From positions 1 to 7,527 of the forward strand of contig DIVM01000360.1 in assembly GCA_002435835.1 (NCBI GenBank): a stretch of DNA of 7,527 bases. Direction: 5' to 3'. The position numbers and the translations under genes are program-made. Each line of letters opens with the position of its first letter. Within the stretch, counting starts at the first letter, position 1. The stretch comes from Firmicutes bacterium UBA6132 (GTDB lineage Bacteria; Bacillota_A; Clostridia; Tissierellales; Sedimentibacteraceae). This document shows, piece by piece, positions 1 to 6,214 of this stretch. The notes under the pieces were generated by a model. That model was not told where the DNA came from, made no database searches, and saw only the letters and a list, made by a program, of their open reading frames with translations.

Positions 1-3000
1 CATATCCAAAAGCAGTTTTATCTGCTATAGTACCTATAGTTCCTGCCTTAAAGGTTGTTCCTTTTCCAAATATTACTTCAGTATATTTATGTGCTTTAGC
101 CTGATATTCTCCAGAAAAGTTTAAGTCTATATCTGGCTCCTTATCACCGTTAAAACCTAAAAAGGTTTCAAAAGGAATATCTATACCGTCCTTAGCTAAA
201 TTTTCACCGCAAACAGGACATGATGCATCGGGTAAATCAAAACCTATTTTTATTCCTTTATCAGAAAAATCAGAATACTTACATTTTGGACATCTATAAT
301 GTGGCGGCAAAGCATTTACTTCTGTTATACCTGTCATATAAGCTACAACTGAGGAACCAACAGAGCCCCTTGAACCTACCAGGTACCCATCTTCATTTGA
401 TTTCCAAACCAGTTTTTGAGCGATTATATACATAACTGAGAAACCATTTTTTATTATAGAATCAAGTTCTTTGTCTAATCGCTTCTGAACAATTTCAGGT
501 AGAGTATTTCCATAAAGTTCATAAGCCTTCCCAAATGCAATGTCCTTTATGGTCTGTTCACAGCCTTCTATATGCGGAGGACATTTTTCAGGAGAAATCG
601 GACTTATTTGCTCACACATATCAGAAATTATATTTGTATTTGTAACTACTACTTCATATGCTTTTTCCATTCCTAAGTACGAAAATTCGCGTAGCATTTC
701 TTCAGTAGTTTTTAAATATAATGGAGCTTGATTATCCGCATCCTTAAATCCTTGACCTGCTTCAAGTATACGCCTGTAAATTTCATCCTCCGGATCTAAG
801 AAATGTACATCTCCCGTTGCAACCACTGGCTTGTTTAACTTTTCACCGAGAGCAACAATTTTTCTATTAATGTCCTTTAAATATTCCTTGCTTGGAACTT
901 GTTCATTTCTTATTAAATAATCATTATTACCAAGTGGCTGTATTTCTAAATAATCGTAATCTTTTGCAATTGATTCTATTTGATTGTCTGATTTTCCAAG
1001 CAATATTGCTTGATAAAGTTCTCCTTCGCTACATGCACTGCCTATTATTAACCCTTCTGAATATTTTTTAAAAATGCTTTTTAGTATTCTTGGCTTTTTA
1101 TAAAAATAATCCAAATGAGAAAGAGATACAAGCTTGTACAGATTTTTTAATCCAGTATAATTCTTTGCCAAAATTATAGCATGATATGTTTTAAGTTTTT
1201 TATATTCTTCTTTTTTAGATATTTCATCCGATGCATATATTTCTATATCTTCGAGGGTCTCAGCGCCTCTTTCCTTTAATTTTTCAAGCATTATATTAAA
1301 TATTTTAACTGTAGTATCCACGTCATCAAGTGCCCTGTGAGCTACTTCAACTTTAATATTTAAATTTTTAGCAATTCTTCCTAATTTATAAGTTTTAAAA
1401 TCCGGGAAAAGTTCTTTTGCTAAAGATAATGTATCTAAATAAGTATAATCAAATTCATAGCCTAAAACTTTTGCTTGATGTTTTAAAAATCCTATGTCAA
1501 AGTCAGCATTATGTGCAACTAAAACACTATCTTTAATAAATTCCAACATTTTAGGAAATACCTGTTCTATGGTTTCTGCATGCTTTACCATATCATCAGT
1601 TATATTTGTAACTTCAATAACTCTTGCTGGAATAGGTTTTTGTGGATTTACGAAACAACTAAATTCATCCATCACTTTTCCATTTTGAAGTTTCATAATC
1701 CCTATTTCTGTAATTTTTTCAGTTATAGGAGAAAAACCTGTGGTCTCTAAATCCAACACACAATATATTGTATCAATATCTTGGCCTTTAATATTTGTTA
1801 CAGAAGGCTTTTTATCAGGTGCTAAATAAGCCTCTACTCCATATATTACTTTCATATCTGGGTTATCTCTTCCCAAAAGCTTATGTGCTTCAGGGTAGGA
1901 TTGAACTACACCATGATCTGTAATAGCAATAGATTTCATTCCCCAACTCTTAGCTCTTTTTATTAAATCAGTAGCGCTACTCATGGCATCCATCTGGCTC
2001 ATTTGAGTATGCATGTGAAGTTCTACTCTCTTAACTTCTTGATTATCCATCCTTTGTGTTTTCTTAACACCTTCTGTTTCTATAATTGTATTGGCAACAA
2101 GCTCTATTTCTCCAGAAAACTTACTTAATCCAGAATTACCTGCAACTCTAACACCCTTAGCCTTATTAAGTCTTGATATCACTTCTCCATCATCACCTTG
2201 CTGCAAAAATGATTTACAGGTTATAGAACTTGTACCATCATATAAATCAAAAGAAATTAATGTTTTTCCACTTCTTAATTCTTTTGCTTCAATATTTGAA
2301 ATTTCGCCTTCTATAGCTATTCTTCCTTCATCAGGTGTTATATCCGTTATTTTAATAATAGTATCTTTTGAATTAACATTTCTTCCTAATATTATTAGCG
2401 GATTATCTTTTTTGCTGCTTGTTGCTGATTTTGATTTTTCTGATTTTACTTCATATTTTGTTTCAGCAGATTTTTTAGGTTGTTTAAAATCACTATTACT
2501 TGAGCTTGATGCTTGAATAACTTCATTTTGAATAAATAACATTTCTTTTGAAACAGCCATCTCTTGCAGTTTTATAAACTCTTCTTTGCTAACTATATCA
2601 TCAAAATTTATTTGATAATTTTCTCCATAAAATCTATTTACAGCTTCTTGGATTTTTTTATCATAACCTTTTGCTTTTAATAATCCCGAAACAGCACTTT
2701 TGAATTTAAAATTAATTTTATTTTCATTTATTTCACAATCACTGTTTTTTAAAACTGATTTTAAAGCAGGATATTTATTTGCTAAGTGTGATATAATATT
2801 TTTAAGCTCTTCTTCTATGGGCTTTTTATAGGTTCCATGAGCATAGTTTACCACTATTTTGCATTCATTCAATCCAAATCTTTTTTTAATAAAATCGTTA
2901 AGACTTTCTAATTCTCTTAATTCAATATATTTATCTGAATTGATTTTCATTTCAATAGTTTTAGTATTTTTACTTAAAACTACATCGTCTACTATAGCAA

Positions 3001-3055
3001 TACTAATATTATCTCCTAATTTAAAATCACTAAAAACATCTTTAATTCTTTTCAT
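1..3055 (-). CDS. polC: DNA polymerase III PolC-type, N-terminal 1018 residues (gene continues across the window end)
   Basis: This is the replicative polymerase of low-GC Gram-positives, with 5'-3' synthesis and 3'-5' proofreading in one chain. Domains in order: N-terminal domain (about 1-178), a Ser/Lys-rich linker (about 180-216), OB fold (about 217-300), and PHP part 1 with ELHMHT (H347, H349) and TDHGVVQS (H381). A DnaQ-type exonuclease is inserted next, with DLETTGF (D435, E437), HNADFDIGFL and HRALDD (H573, D577). PHP part 2 follows with GDVHFLD (H751), then GSRGSVGSS (894-902), a zinc finger (C922, C925, C946, C949) and the catalytic PDIDLNFSG (D975, D977). I checked every codon and found no stop. 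The ATG at 3055 is the only possible start, since TGA lies two codons upstream; AAGAAGG sits about 10 bases before it. The frame leaves one base of a codon at position 1, which 7527-7526 completes. The usual neighbours (ispG, rimP, nusA) are absent. Confidence 0.97.
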   Translation of the reverse strand, partial: MKRIKDVFSDFKLGDNISIAIVDDVVLSKNTKTIEMKINSDKYIELRELESLNDFIKKRFGLNECKIVVNYAHGTYKKPIEEELKNIISHLANKYPALKSVLKNSDCEINENKINFKFKSAVSGLLKAKGYDKKIQEAVNRFYGENYQINFDDIVSKEEFIKLQEMAVSKEMLFIQNEVIQASSSSNSDFKQPKKSAETKYEVKSEKSKSATSSKKDNPLIILGRNVNSKDTIIKITDITPDEGRIAIEGEISNIEAKELRSGKTLISFDLYDGTSSITCKSFLQQGDDGEVISRLNKAKGVRVAGNSGLSKFSGEIELVANTIIETEGVKKTQRMDNQEVKRVELHMHTQMSQMDAMSSATDLIKRAKSWGMKSIAITDHGVVQSYPEAHKLLGRDNPDMKVIYGVEAYLAPDKKPSVTNIKGQDIDTIYCVLDLETTGFSPITEKITEIGIMKLQNGKVMDEFSCFVNPQKPIPARVIEVTNITDDMVKHAETIEQVFPKMLEFIKDSVLVAHNADFDIGFLKHQAKVLGYEFDYTYLDTLSLAKELFPDFKTYKLGRIAKNLNIKVEVAHRALDDVDTTVKIFNIMLEKLKERGAETLEDIEIYASDEISKKEEYKKLKTYHAIILAKNYTGLKNLYKLVSLSHLDYFYKKPRILKSIFKKYSEGLIIGSACSEGELYQAILLGKSDNQIESIAKDYDYLEIQPLGNNDYLIRNEQVPSKEYLKDINRKIVALGEKLNKPVVATGDVHFLDPEDEIYRRILEAGQGFKDADNQAPLYLKTTEEMLREFSYLGMEKAYEVVVTNTNIISDMCEQISPISPEKCPPHIEGCEQTIKDIAFGKAYELYGNTLPEIVQKRLDKELDSIIKNGFSVMYIIAQKLVWKSNEDGYLVGSRGSVGSSVVAYMTGITEVNALPPHYRCPKCKYSDFSDKGIKIGFDLPDASCPVCGENLAKDGIDIPFETFLGFNGDKEPDIDLNFSGEYQAKAHKYTEVIFGKGTTFKAGTIGTIADKTAFGY

Positions 3056-3096
3056 TCTTCATTAACCTTCTTAGAAAAAAATTTCAATATGACATC

Positions 3097-3125
3097 ATTA
3101 TATAACAAAATCTTGTGATTTGTAT
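3097..3125 (-). promoter_or_regulatory. Probable polC promoter
   Basis: A perfect TATAAT on the minus strand (3102-3097) lies about 42 bases upstream of the polC ATG. The hexamer 17 bases further upstream (3125-3120, ATACAA) is a poor -35. This is the best candidate in the 203-bp polC-SASP gap, and it suggests that polC is transcribed from its own promoter rather than as part of an ispG-polC operon. Confidence 0.4.
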
Positions 3126-3226
3126 ATAGGAAAAATGTCGGAAAATTTTATTCTAAAATGCTTTGAAAATCAATTTCCATAAAAGTTAAAAACTACTTGT
3201 TATATTTATATAGAAATTGTTTAAAC

Positions 3227-3250
3227 TATAATTACACCAACAAAAGGAGG
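3227..3250 (+). promoter_or_regulatory. SASP promoter -10 and ribosome binding site
   Basis: TATAAT (3227-3232) is followed by AAAAGGAGG (3242-3250), eight bases before the SASP ATG. No good -35 sits at the right spacing. Family members are normally transcribed by the forespore sigma factor SigG, but I cannot make a convincing SigG -35/-10 pair here. The ribosome site is strong; the promoter assignment is tentative. Confidence 0.5.
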
Positions 3251-3258
3251 TATAAACA

Positions 3259-3477
3259 ATGAGTAGAAATAATTCAAGTAATAACATAGTTGTTCCAGAA
3301 GCAAAACAAGCTCTTAACCAAATGAAGGCAGAAATAGCAAACGAATTAGGATTAACAAACTATGAATCAGTAGATAAAGGTACTTTAACTTCAAGACAAA
3401 ATGGTTATGTCGGTGGTTATATGACAAAAAGGTTAGTAGAGCTTGGAGAACAAGCAGCAAATAAAGGTCTTAGATAA
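3259..3477 (+). CDS. Small acid-soluble spore protein, alpha/beta type
   Basis: A 72-residue DNA-binding protein of the alpha/beta SASP family. These coat DNA in the dormant spore, protect it from UV and chemical damage, and are degraded on germination to supply amino acids. The sequence has both family blocks. The first is EAKQALNQMKAEIANELG (about 14-31), containing the AEIANE context cut by the germination protease GPR between E and I. The second is NGYVGGYMTKRLVELGEQA (about 48-66). Length is typical; a short Asn/Ser-rich head (SRNNSSNN) precedes the first block. The start is fixed by AAAAGGAGG eight bases upstream. The gene is divergent from polC, ends in its own hairpin terminator, and is therefore monocistronic. 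It places the host among spore formers. Confidence 0.96.
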   Translation: MSRNNSSNNIVVPEAKQALNQMKAEIANELGLTNYESVDKGTLTSRQNGYVGGYMTKRLVELGEQAANKGLR

Positions 3478-3501
3478 TAATTAATAATCAATAAATAATA
3501 T

Positions 3502-3542
3502 AAAAAATGTTCGATTGGAAATATTCCCTCGAACATTTTTTT
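3502..3542 (+). terminator. Rho-independent terminator of the SASP gene
   Basis: The stem GTTCGA (3509-3514) pairs with TCGAAC (3529-3534). It is extended by A-run/T-run pairing outside and a short GGAA/TTCC helix inside, and is followed by a T tract (3536-3542). It lies 25 bases after the SASP stop codon. Confidence 0.85.
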
Positions 3543-3556
3543 ATGTAATTTTATAA

Positions 3557-3589
3557 TAAAAAAAATTGGTCTTAAAACTGACCAATTTT
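3557..3589 (-). terminator. Rho-independent terminator of the tRNA-Met transcript
   Basis: A perfect 10-bp inverted repeat, AAAATTGGTC (3562-3571) with GACCAATTTT (3580-3589), has an 8-base loop. On the minus strand it ends in an eight-T run (3565-3558), placing it 17 bases beyond the tRNA 3' end. It faces the SASP terminator, so the two units are insulated from each other. Confidence 0.8.
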
Positions 3590-3605
3590 ACTTTAAAAAC
3601 ATTTT

Positions 3606-3681
3606 TGGTAGCGGGAGCTGGACTCGAACCAACGGCCTCCGGGTTATGAGCCCGACGAGCTTCCATCTGCTCTATCCCGCG
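3606..3681 (-). tRNA. tRNA-Met (CAU), initiator type, CCA encoded
   Basis: A complete 76-base cloverleaf on the minus strand. The acceptor is CGCGGGA/TCCCGCT with an unpaired C1:U72, then A73 and an encoded CCA. The D stem is GAGC/GCTC with the A11:U24 pair. The anticodon loop is CTCATAA (anticodon CAU) on a stem with three consecutive G:C pairs (GGG/CCC), and the T arm is GTTGG/CCAGC with loop TTCGAGT. The unpaired position 1:72, A11:U24 and the three G:C pairs are the classic bacterial formyl-Met initiator features. Unusual points are C1:U72 where C1:A72 is typical, a U27:G43 wobble, an 8-base D loop, and TTCGAGT rather than the common initiator TTCAAAT. Elongator tRNA-Met and tRNA-Ile2(CAU) are less likely because both pair position 1 with 72. 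Confidence 0.95.
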
Positions 3682-3702
3682 TTAATTATTTACTACTTAG
3701 TT

Positions 3703-3731
3703 ATTATATCACAAAATATTAAAAATATCAA
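3703..3731 (-). promoter_or_regulatory. Consensus sigma-A promoter of tRNA-Met
   Basis: On the minus strand, TTGATA (3731-3726) and TATAAT (3708-3703) are separated by exactly 17 bases. The -10 ends 21 bases before the mature tRNA 5' end, leaving a short leader. It is the best-formed promoter in the window and fits a highly expressed stable RNA. Confidence 0.85.
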
Positions 3732-3766
3732 ATATTATTAAAATTCTTTTTATTATTTCTTATTTT

Positions 3767-3796
3767 TTGTATACAAGCATATTATTTAGATATAAT
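3767..3796 (+). promoter_or_regulatory. Probable promoter of the RMD1-family gene pair
   Basis: TTGTAT (3767-3772) and a perfect TATAAT (3791-3796) are separated by 18 bases, about 40 bases before the first gene's ATG. It is divergent from the tRNA promoter in a 154-bp gap. The TTG of the -35 also begins a longer reading frame of the downstream gene, which argues against using that TTG as the start codon. Confidence 0.55.
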
Positions 3797-3835
3797 ATTT
3801 TTAGTATAGATATTAATTTAAAGAGTGGTGAGCAT

Positions 3836-4660
3836 ATGAATGATTTAAAATTTAAAACTTACGCTGTAACAAATGAAATTGATCTTAACAAAATTGCAGT
3901 TGAATGCAATATAAAAAAACAATATACATGGGAAGAACCTCTTATTCTAAAAGAAGAAGTTCTCGAAAGAATTTTAGAAGAAAAAACAGATGAAAACCAG
4001 AAAATACTTGTTTTTTCTTTTGGAAGTATAGTTTTTATAAATACTAATATTAATCACACAGAAAAATTTATGCATTATTTAAAAATAATAAAACCTGATA
4101 TTGATATTGAACGCTATAATAAGTTTCAAGATGATTATGAAATTCATTATGCTGAAGATAAGGAAGTAGAATTAACTGACAGTTATGTTCAAATACCAAA
4201 CAAACAGTTGTTTTATCCTGAGTTAGTATCAATAGTAATTGCTAAATCAGTAGCGCTCGAAAGAATTGAAGAACAACTTAGCAGAATTCTTGATGACCTT
4301 GAAAGTAAAATTGATAATCTTGAAAAAGGAAAATTAAATATAGGAAACAAAGAACTTGCAAAAACAACATCAAGAATTGTAAGACATGAATACAATACTA
4401 TTGCTTATATAATGATATTAGATAAGCCTGACATTACTTGGATAAATAGTGATGCTTCTGATTTTTATGAACAAATGTCTCATTTTTTTGAATTAAATGA
4501 CCGATATGAAGTTATTAAAAGCAAAACAGAAATTTTAAAAAGCATTATAGATGGTCTTGGTTCTATTAGCAATTCTATACGCGGATTATTTGTAGAATGG
4601 ATTATTGTTATTTTAATTGTTATTGAAGTAATACTTATGATTTTTGATTTATTTAAGTAA
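3836..4660 (+). CDS. RMD1/DUF155-family protein with C-terminal membrane anchor
   Basis: A 274-residue protein recognised as the RMD1/YagE (DUF155) family by three blocks. These are FSFGSIVFIN (60-69), VSIVIAKSVALERIEEQL (131-148), and FFELNDRYEVIKSKTEIL (217-234) leading into DGLGSISNSIRGLFVEW. A hydrophobic stretch at about 252-272 is a single membrane helix at the extreme C terminus, so most of the protein should face the cytosol. Residues about 140-166 look coiled-coil forming. Eukaryotic relatives (yeast Rmd1, mitochondrial RMND1) are inner-membrane proteins, RMND1 being needed for mitochondrial translation; the bacterial role is not known. ATG 3836 is chosen because GGTGAG lies just upstream and the 23-residue extension to the in-frame TTG at 3767 overlaps the promoter. 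A diverged paralogue follows after 11 bases. Confidence 0.85.
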   Translation: MNDLKFKTYAVTNEIDLNKIAVECNIKKQYTWEEPLILKEEVLERILEEKTDENQKILVFSFGSIVFINTNINHTEKFMHYLKIIKPDIDIERYNKFQDDYEIHYAEDKEVELTDSYVQIPNKQLFYPELVSIVIAKSVALERIEEQLSRILDDLESKIDNLEKGKLNIGNKELAKTTSRIVRHEYNTIAYIMILDKPDITWINSDASDFYEQMSHFFELNDRYEVIKSKTEILKSIIDGLGSISNSIRGLFVEWIIVILIVIEVILMIFDLFK

Positions 4661-4671
4661 GTGGGTGTATT

Positions 4672-5484
4672 ATGGAAAATATAATTTTTAATACATACAA
4701 AGTAGCTTCAAGGCTACCTCTTACGAAAATAGCTAAATATTTTAATAAAACTCAAGATGTAGCGTGGAAAGAATATATTAAAATAGAAGAGCAAGAAATA
4801 GAAAATATACTTAAATATAATTCTTCAAATAAAGCTGTTTACTTATATAAATATGGTTGTATTACTTTCTTAAATTTTAATCAAAATGAGATTTATATTT
4901 TTTTAGAATATTTGAAACAAATTTATGTTTATTTGGATAGTAAATTATTTTCTAAATTTAATGAATCCCATATGATTATATCTTTTGATGATTATATAAT
5001 TTTATGGGAAGGGTCTAATACTGAAATTCAATATCATAAAAAGTTATATGACATAGTAGCATCAATTTTGGCAAAATCTATAGAGCTTTACAAAATTGAA
5101 ACAGAACTTTCCGATGTTTTAGATGAAGCAGGCAAGTTTATTTCATATTTGAACAAAGGATATTTAAGAGCAAATAATAAAAAAGTTATTTCAATAATAG
5201 TAAAATGCATTAGATTTAAATATAGGAGTATTGAAAGCGTCAGACTTCTTGGTATACCTTTAGAATTTAATAAAACTATTGAACTAAGAAAAATATTTGA
5301 TATGATGAGTGATTATTTCGAATTAAATGAAAGATTTTTAGTTCTTTCAAATAGAATGAATGTTTTAGATTCGATAACTAAAGGGTATTTTGAATTTAGA
5401 AATAAAAAATCTGAAAGAAGACTTTTAATGTTTGAAATTTTACTACTTTGCTTATTTCCTTTAATTCATCTTATTTCTAAATAG
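4672..5484 (+). CDS. Second, diverged RMD1/DUF155-family protein
   Basis: A 270-residue paralogue of the preceding gene, collinear with it throughout. YKYGCITFLN (59-68) corresponds to FSFGSIVFIN, VASILAKSIELYKIETEL (129-146) to VSIVIAKSVALERIEEQL, LNKGYL (160-165) to LEKGKL, and DYFELNERFLVL (214-225) to HFFELNDRYEVI. A C-terminal hydrophobic helix (about 251-268) again predicts a membrane anchor. It has lost the SFGS core and the DGLGSISNSIRG block before the anchor (here TKGYFEFRNKKSERR), and has gained Tyr, Phe and Lys. It is thus more diverged than its partner, though the frame is intact. ATG 4672 lies 11 bases after the upstream stop with GGGTG as ribosome site, so the two genes are surely co-transcribed and may form a hetero-oligomer. 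Function unknown. Confidence 0.75.
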   Translation: MENIIFNTYKVASRLPLTKIAKYFNKTQDVAWKEYIKIEEQEIENILKYNSSNKAVYLYKYGCITFLNFNQNEIYIFLEYLKQIYVYLDSKLFSKFNESHMIISFDDYIILWEGSNTEIQYHKKLYDIVASILAKSIELYKIETELSDVLDEAGKFISYLNKGYLRANNKKVISIIVKCIRFKYRSIESVRLLGIPLEFNKTIELRKIFDMMSDYFELNERFLVLSNRMNVLDSITKGYFEFRNKKSERRLLMFEILLLCLFPLIHLISK

Positions 5485-5500
5485 TTATAAAATTTTATAA

Positions 5501-5542
5501 AAAAAGCTGTTACACTAATTTTTCTTAGTATAACAGCTTTTT
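5501..5542. terminator. Bidirectional rho-independent terminator
   Basis: A long hairpin: AAAAAGCTGTTA (5501-5512) pairs with TAACAGCTTTTT (5531-5542). After one C/A mismatch, ACTAA pairs with TTAGT, leaving a 6-base loop. A and T tracts flank both sides, so it can end the RMD1-family transcript from the left and the dCMP deaminase transcript from the right. Confidence 0.88.
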
Positions 5543-5546
5543 AAAA

Positions 5547-5573
5547 GATCCTTTGCTACCGCTTAGGATGACA
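5547..5573. repeat. REP-like short palindrome
   Basis: GATCCTTTGCTACCGCTTAG followed by GATGACA contains the inverted repeat ATCCT (5548-5552)/AGGAT (5565-5569) with an inner GC/GC pair. The form closely resembles the dispersed extragenic palindrome ATCCTTCGCTTCGCTCAGGATGACA found in many bacterial genomes, here with a few substitutions. Only one copy is present in this window, so its repeat status in the host is inferred. Confidence 0.4.
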
Positions 5574-5596
5574 TTAAGCATATAATCATGCTTAAT
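5573..5596. repeat. Perfect 9-bp inverted repeat after the deaminase gene
   Basis: ATTAAGCAT (5573-5581) and ATGCTTAAT (5588-5596) are separated by six bases. It abuts the deaminase stop codon and the REP-like palindrome. Neither strand has a convincing T tract directly after it, so it is either a weak terminator, an mRNA 3'-end stabiliser or part of the palindromic repeat. Confidence 0.5.
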
Positions 5597-5599
5597 ATT

Positions 5600-6091
5600 T
5601 TAATCATTAAAATATAAATTCAATCCATCTTTGTCTGTTTCAAATTTATGATATTCAACGCCTGCACTAGTAAGCATTCTTTTAGAAGCTTTTACTATGT
5701 CTGTATCTTTATATTTGTCACTTAAATATACAACTTCCTTTATTCCTGATTGGATAATAGCTTTAGTACATTCATTACATGGAAAAAGAGTTGTGTAAAG
5801 CTTACTTCCCTCAAGCATTGCCCCTCTTGAGTTAAGTATTGCATTTAATTCAGCATGGACAACATAGAAATATTTAGTATCATATGATTCACCTTCACGT
5901 GCCCAAGGATATTCATCATCCGAACAAAATTTCGGAAGCCCATTATATCCAACGCTTAAAATACGATTTGTTCTACTGTCCACAATACAAGCTCCAACTT
6001 GAGAAGATGGATCCTTGCTTCTTTTTGCAGAAAGCAATGCAAGCCCCATAAAATAATCATCCCAACTAATATAATCTGTCCTTTTGCTCAT
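5600..6091 (-). CDS. Deoxycytidylate (dCMP) deaminase
   Basis: A 163-residue zinc-dependent cytidine-deaminase-fold enzyme. It converts dCMP to dUMP plus ammonia and feeds thymidylate synthase with substrate for dTTP. Visible motifs are DPSSQVGACIVD (27-38), GYNGLPKFCSDDEYPWA (48-64), the active site HAE (H79, E81) and PCNEC (C105, C108) as the other zinc ligands, then GIKEVVYLSDKYKDTD (116-131). The SDDE-PWAR, DTKYFYVVHAELNAI and LFPCNEC-IIQSGIKEV-SDKY segments match the DCTD type known from eukaryotes and phage T4. They differ from Bacillus ComEB, which has HAEMNAI and PCIQC and lacks the SDDE-PW loop. That type is usually dCTP-activated and dTTP-inhibited; regulation here is inferred. The start ATG has AAGGAA (6106-6101) upstream. 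The gene lies 123 bp after polC on the same strand and converges with the RMD1-family pair. Confidence 0.93.
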   Translation of the reverse strand: MSKRTDYISWDDYFMGLALLSAKRSKDPSSQVGACIVDSRTNRILSVGYNGLPKFCSDDEYPWAREGESYDTKYFYVVHAELNAILNSRGAMLEGSKLYTTLFPCNECTKAIIQSGIKEVVYLSDKYKDTDIVKASKRMLTSAGVEYHKFETDKDGLNLYFND

Positions 6092-6121
6092 TATTATTTT
6101 TTCCTTATCTTAATTTAATAT

Positions 6122-6127
6122 ATTATA
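6122..6127 (-). promoter_or_regulatory. Possible -10 box of the dCMP deaminase promoter
   Basis: A TATAAT on the minus strand lies about 31 bases before the deaminase ATG within a very AT-rich 123-bp gap. There is no recognisable -35 at normal spacing, and AT-rich DNA gives such hexamers by chance, so this is weak. The gene may instead be read through from polC. Confidence 0.3.
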
Positions 6128-6173
6128 TTAATTATTTCTCGTTTTATAATTATAATTTATTCAATCTTATTTT

Positions 6174-6209
6174 ATAAAAAACTGACACGTTTACGCGTAT
6201 GAGCTTTTA
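6174..6209 (-). terminator. Possible weak terminator after polC
   Basis: On the minus strand just after the polC stop, AAAAGCT and then ACGCG pair across a TAAA loop with CGTGT and AGTTTTTT. A small internal loop interrupts the helix and a six-T run follows. The hairpin is imperfect and could permit read-through into the deaminase gene. Confidence 0.45.
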
Positions 6210-6214
6210 CTTTT

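Noticed and set aside
2091..2516. Plus-strand open frame of 141 codons, and other plus-strand frames within 220-3065 and 6291-6814
   Set aside because: They are antisense to conserved PolC domains, have no ribosome sites, and read as hydrophobic low-complexity translations of the complement.
3767..3835. 23-residue N-terminal extension of the first RMD1-family gene from TTG 3767
   Set aside because: It overlaps the likely -35/-10 promoter. ATG 3836 has GGTGAG upstream, and the downstream paralogue begins at the equivalent place.
4213..4395. Minus-strand open frame of 60 codons
   Set aside because: It is antisense to the conserved central block of the RMD1-family protein and has no start signals.
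3056..6214. Insertion of a 3.2-kb element that splits polC into two halves
   Set aside because: The order is wrong: on the coding strand the C-terminal piece comes before the N-terminal one. The pieces join perfectly at the window ends instead, and no element ends or target duplications are visible.
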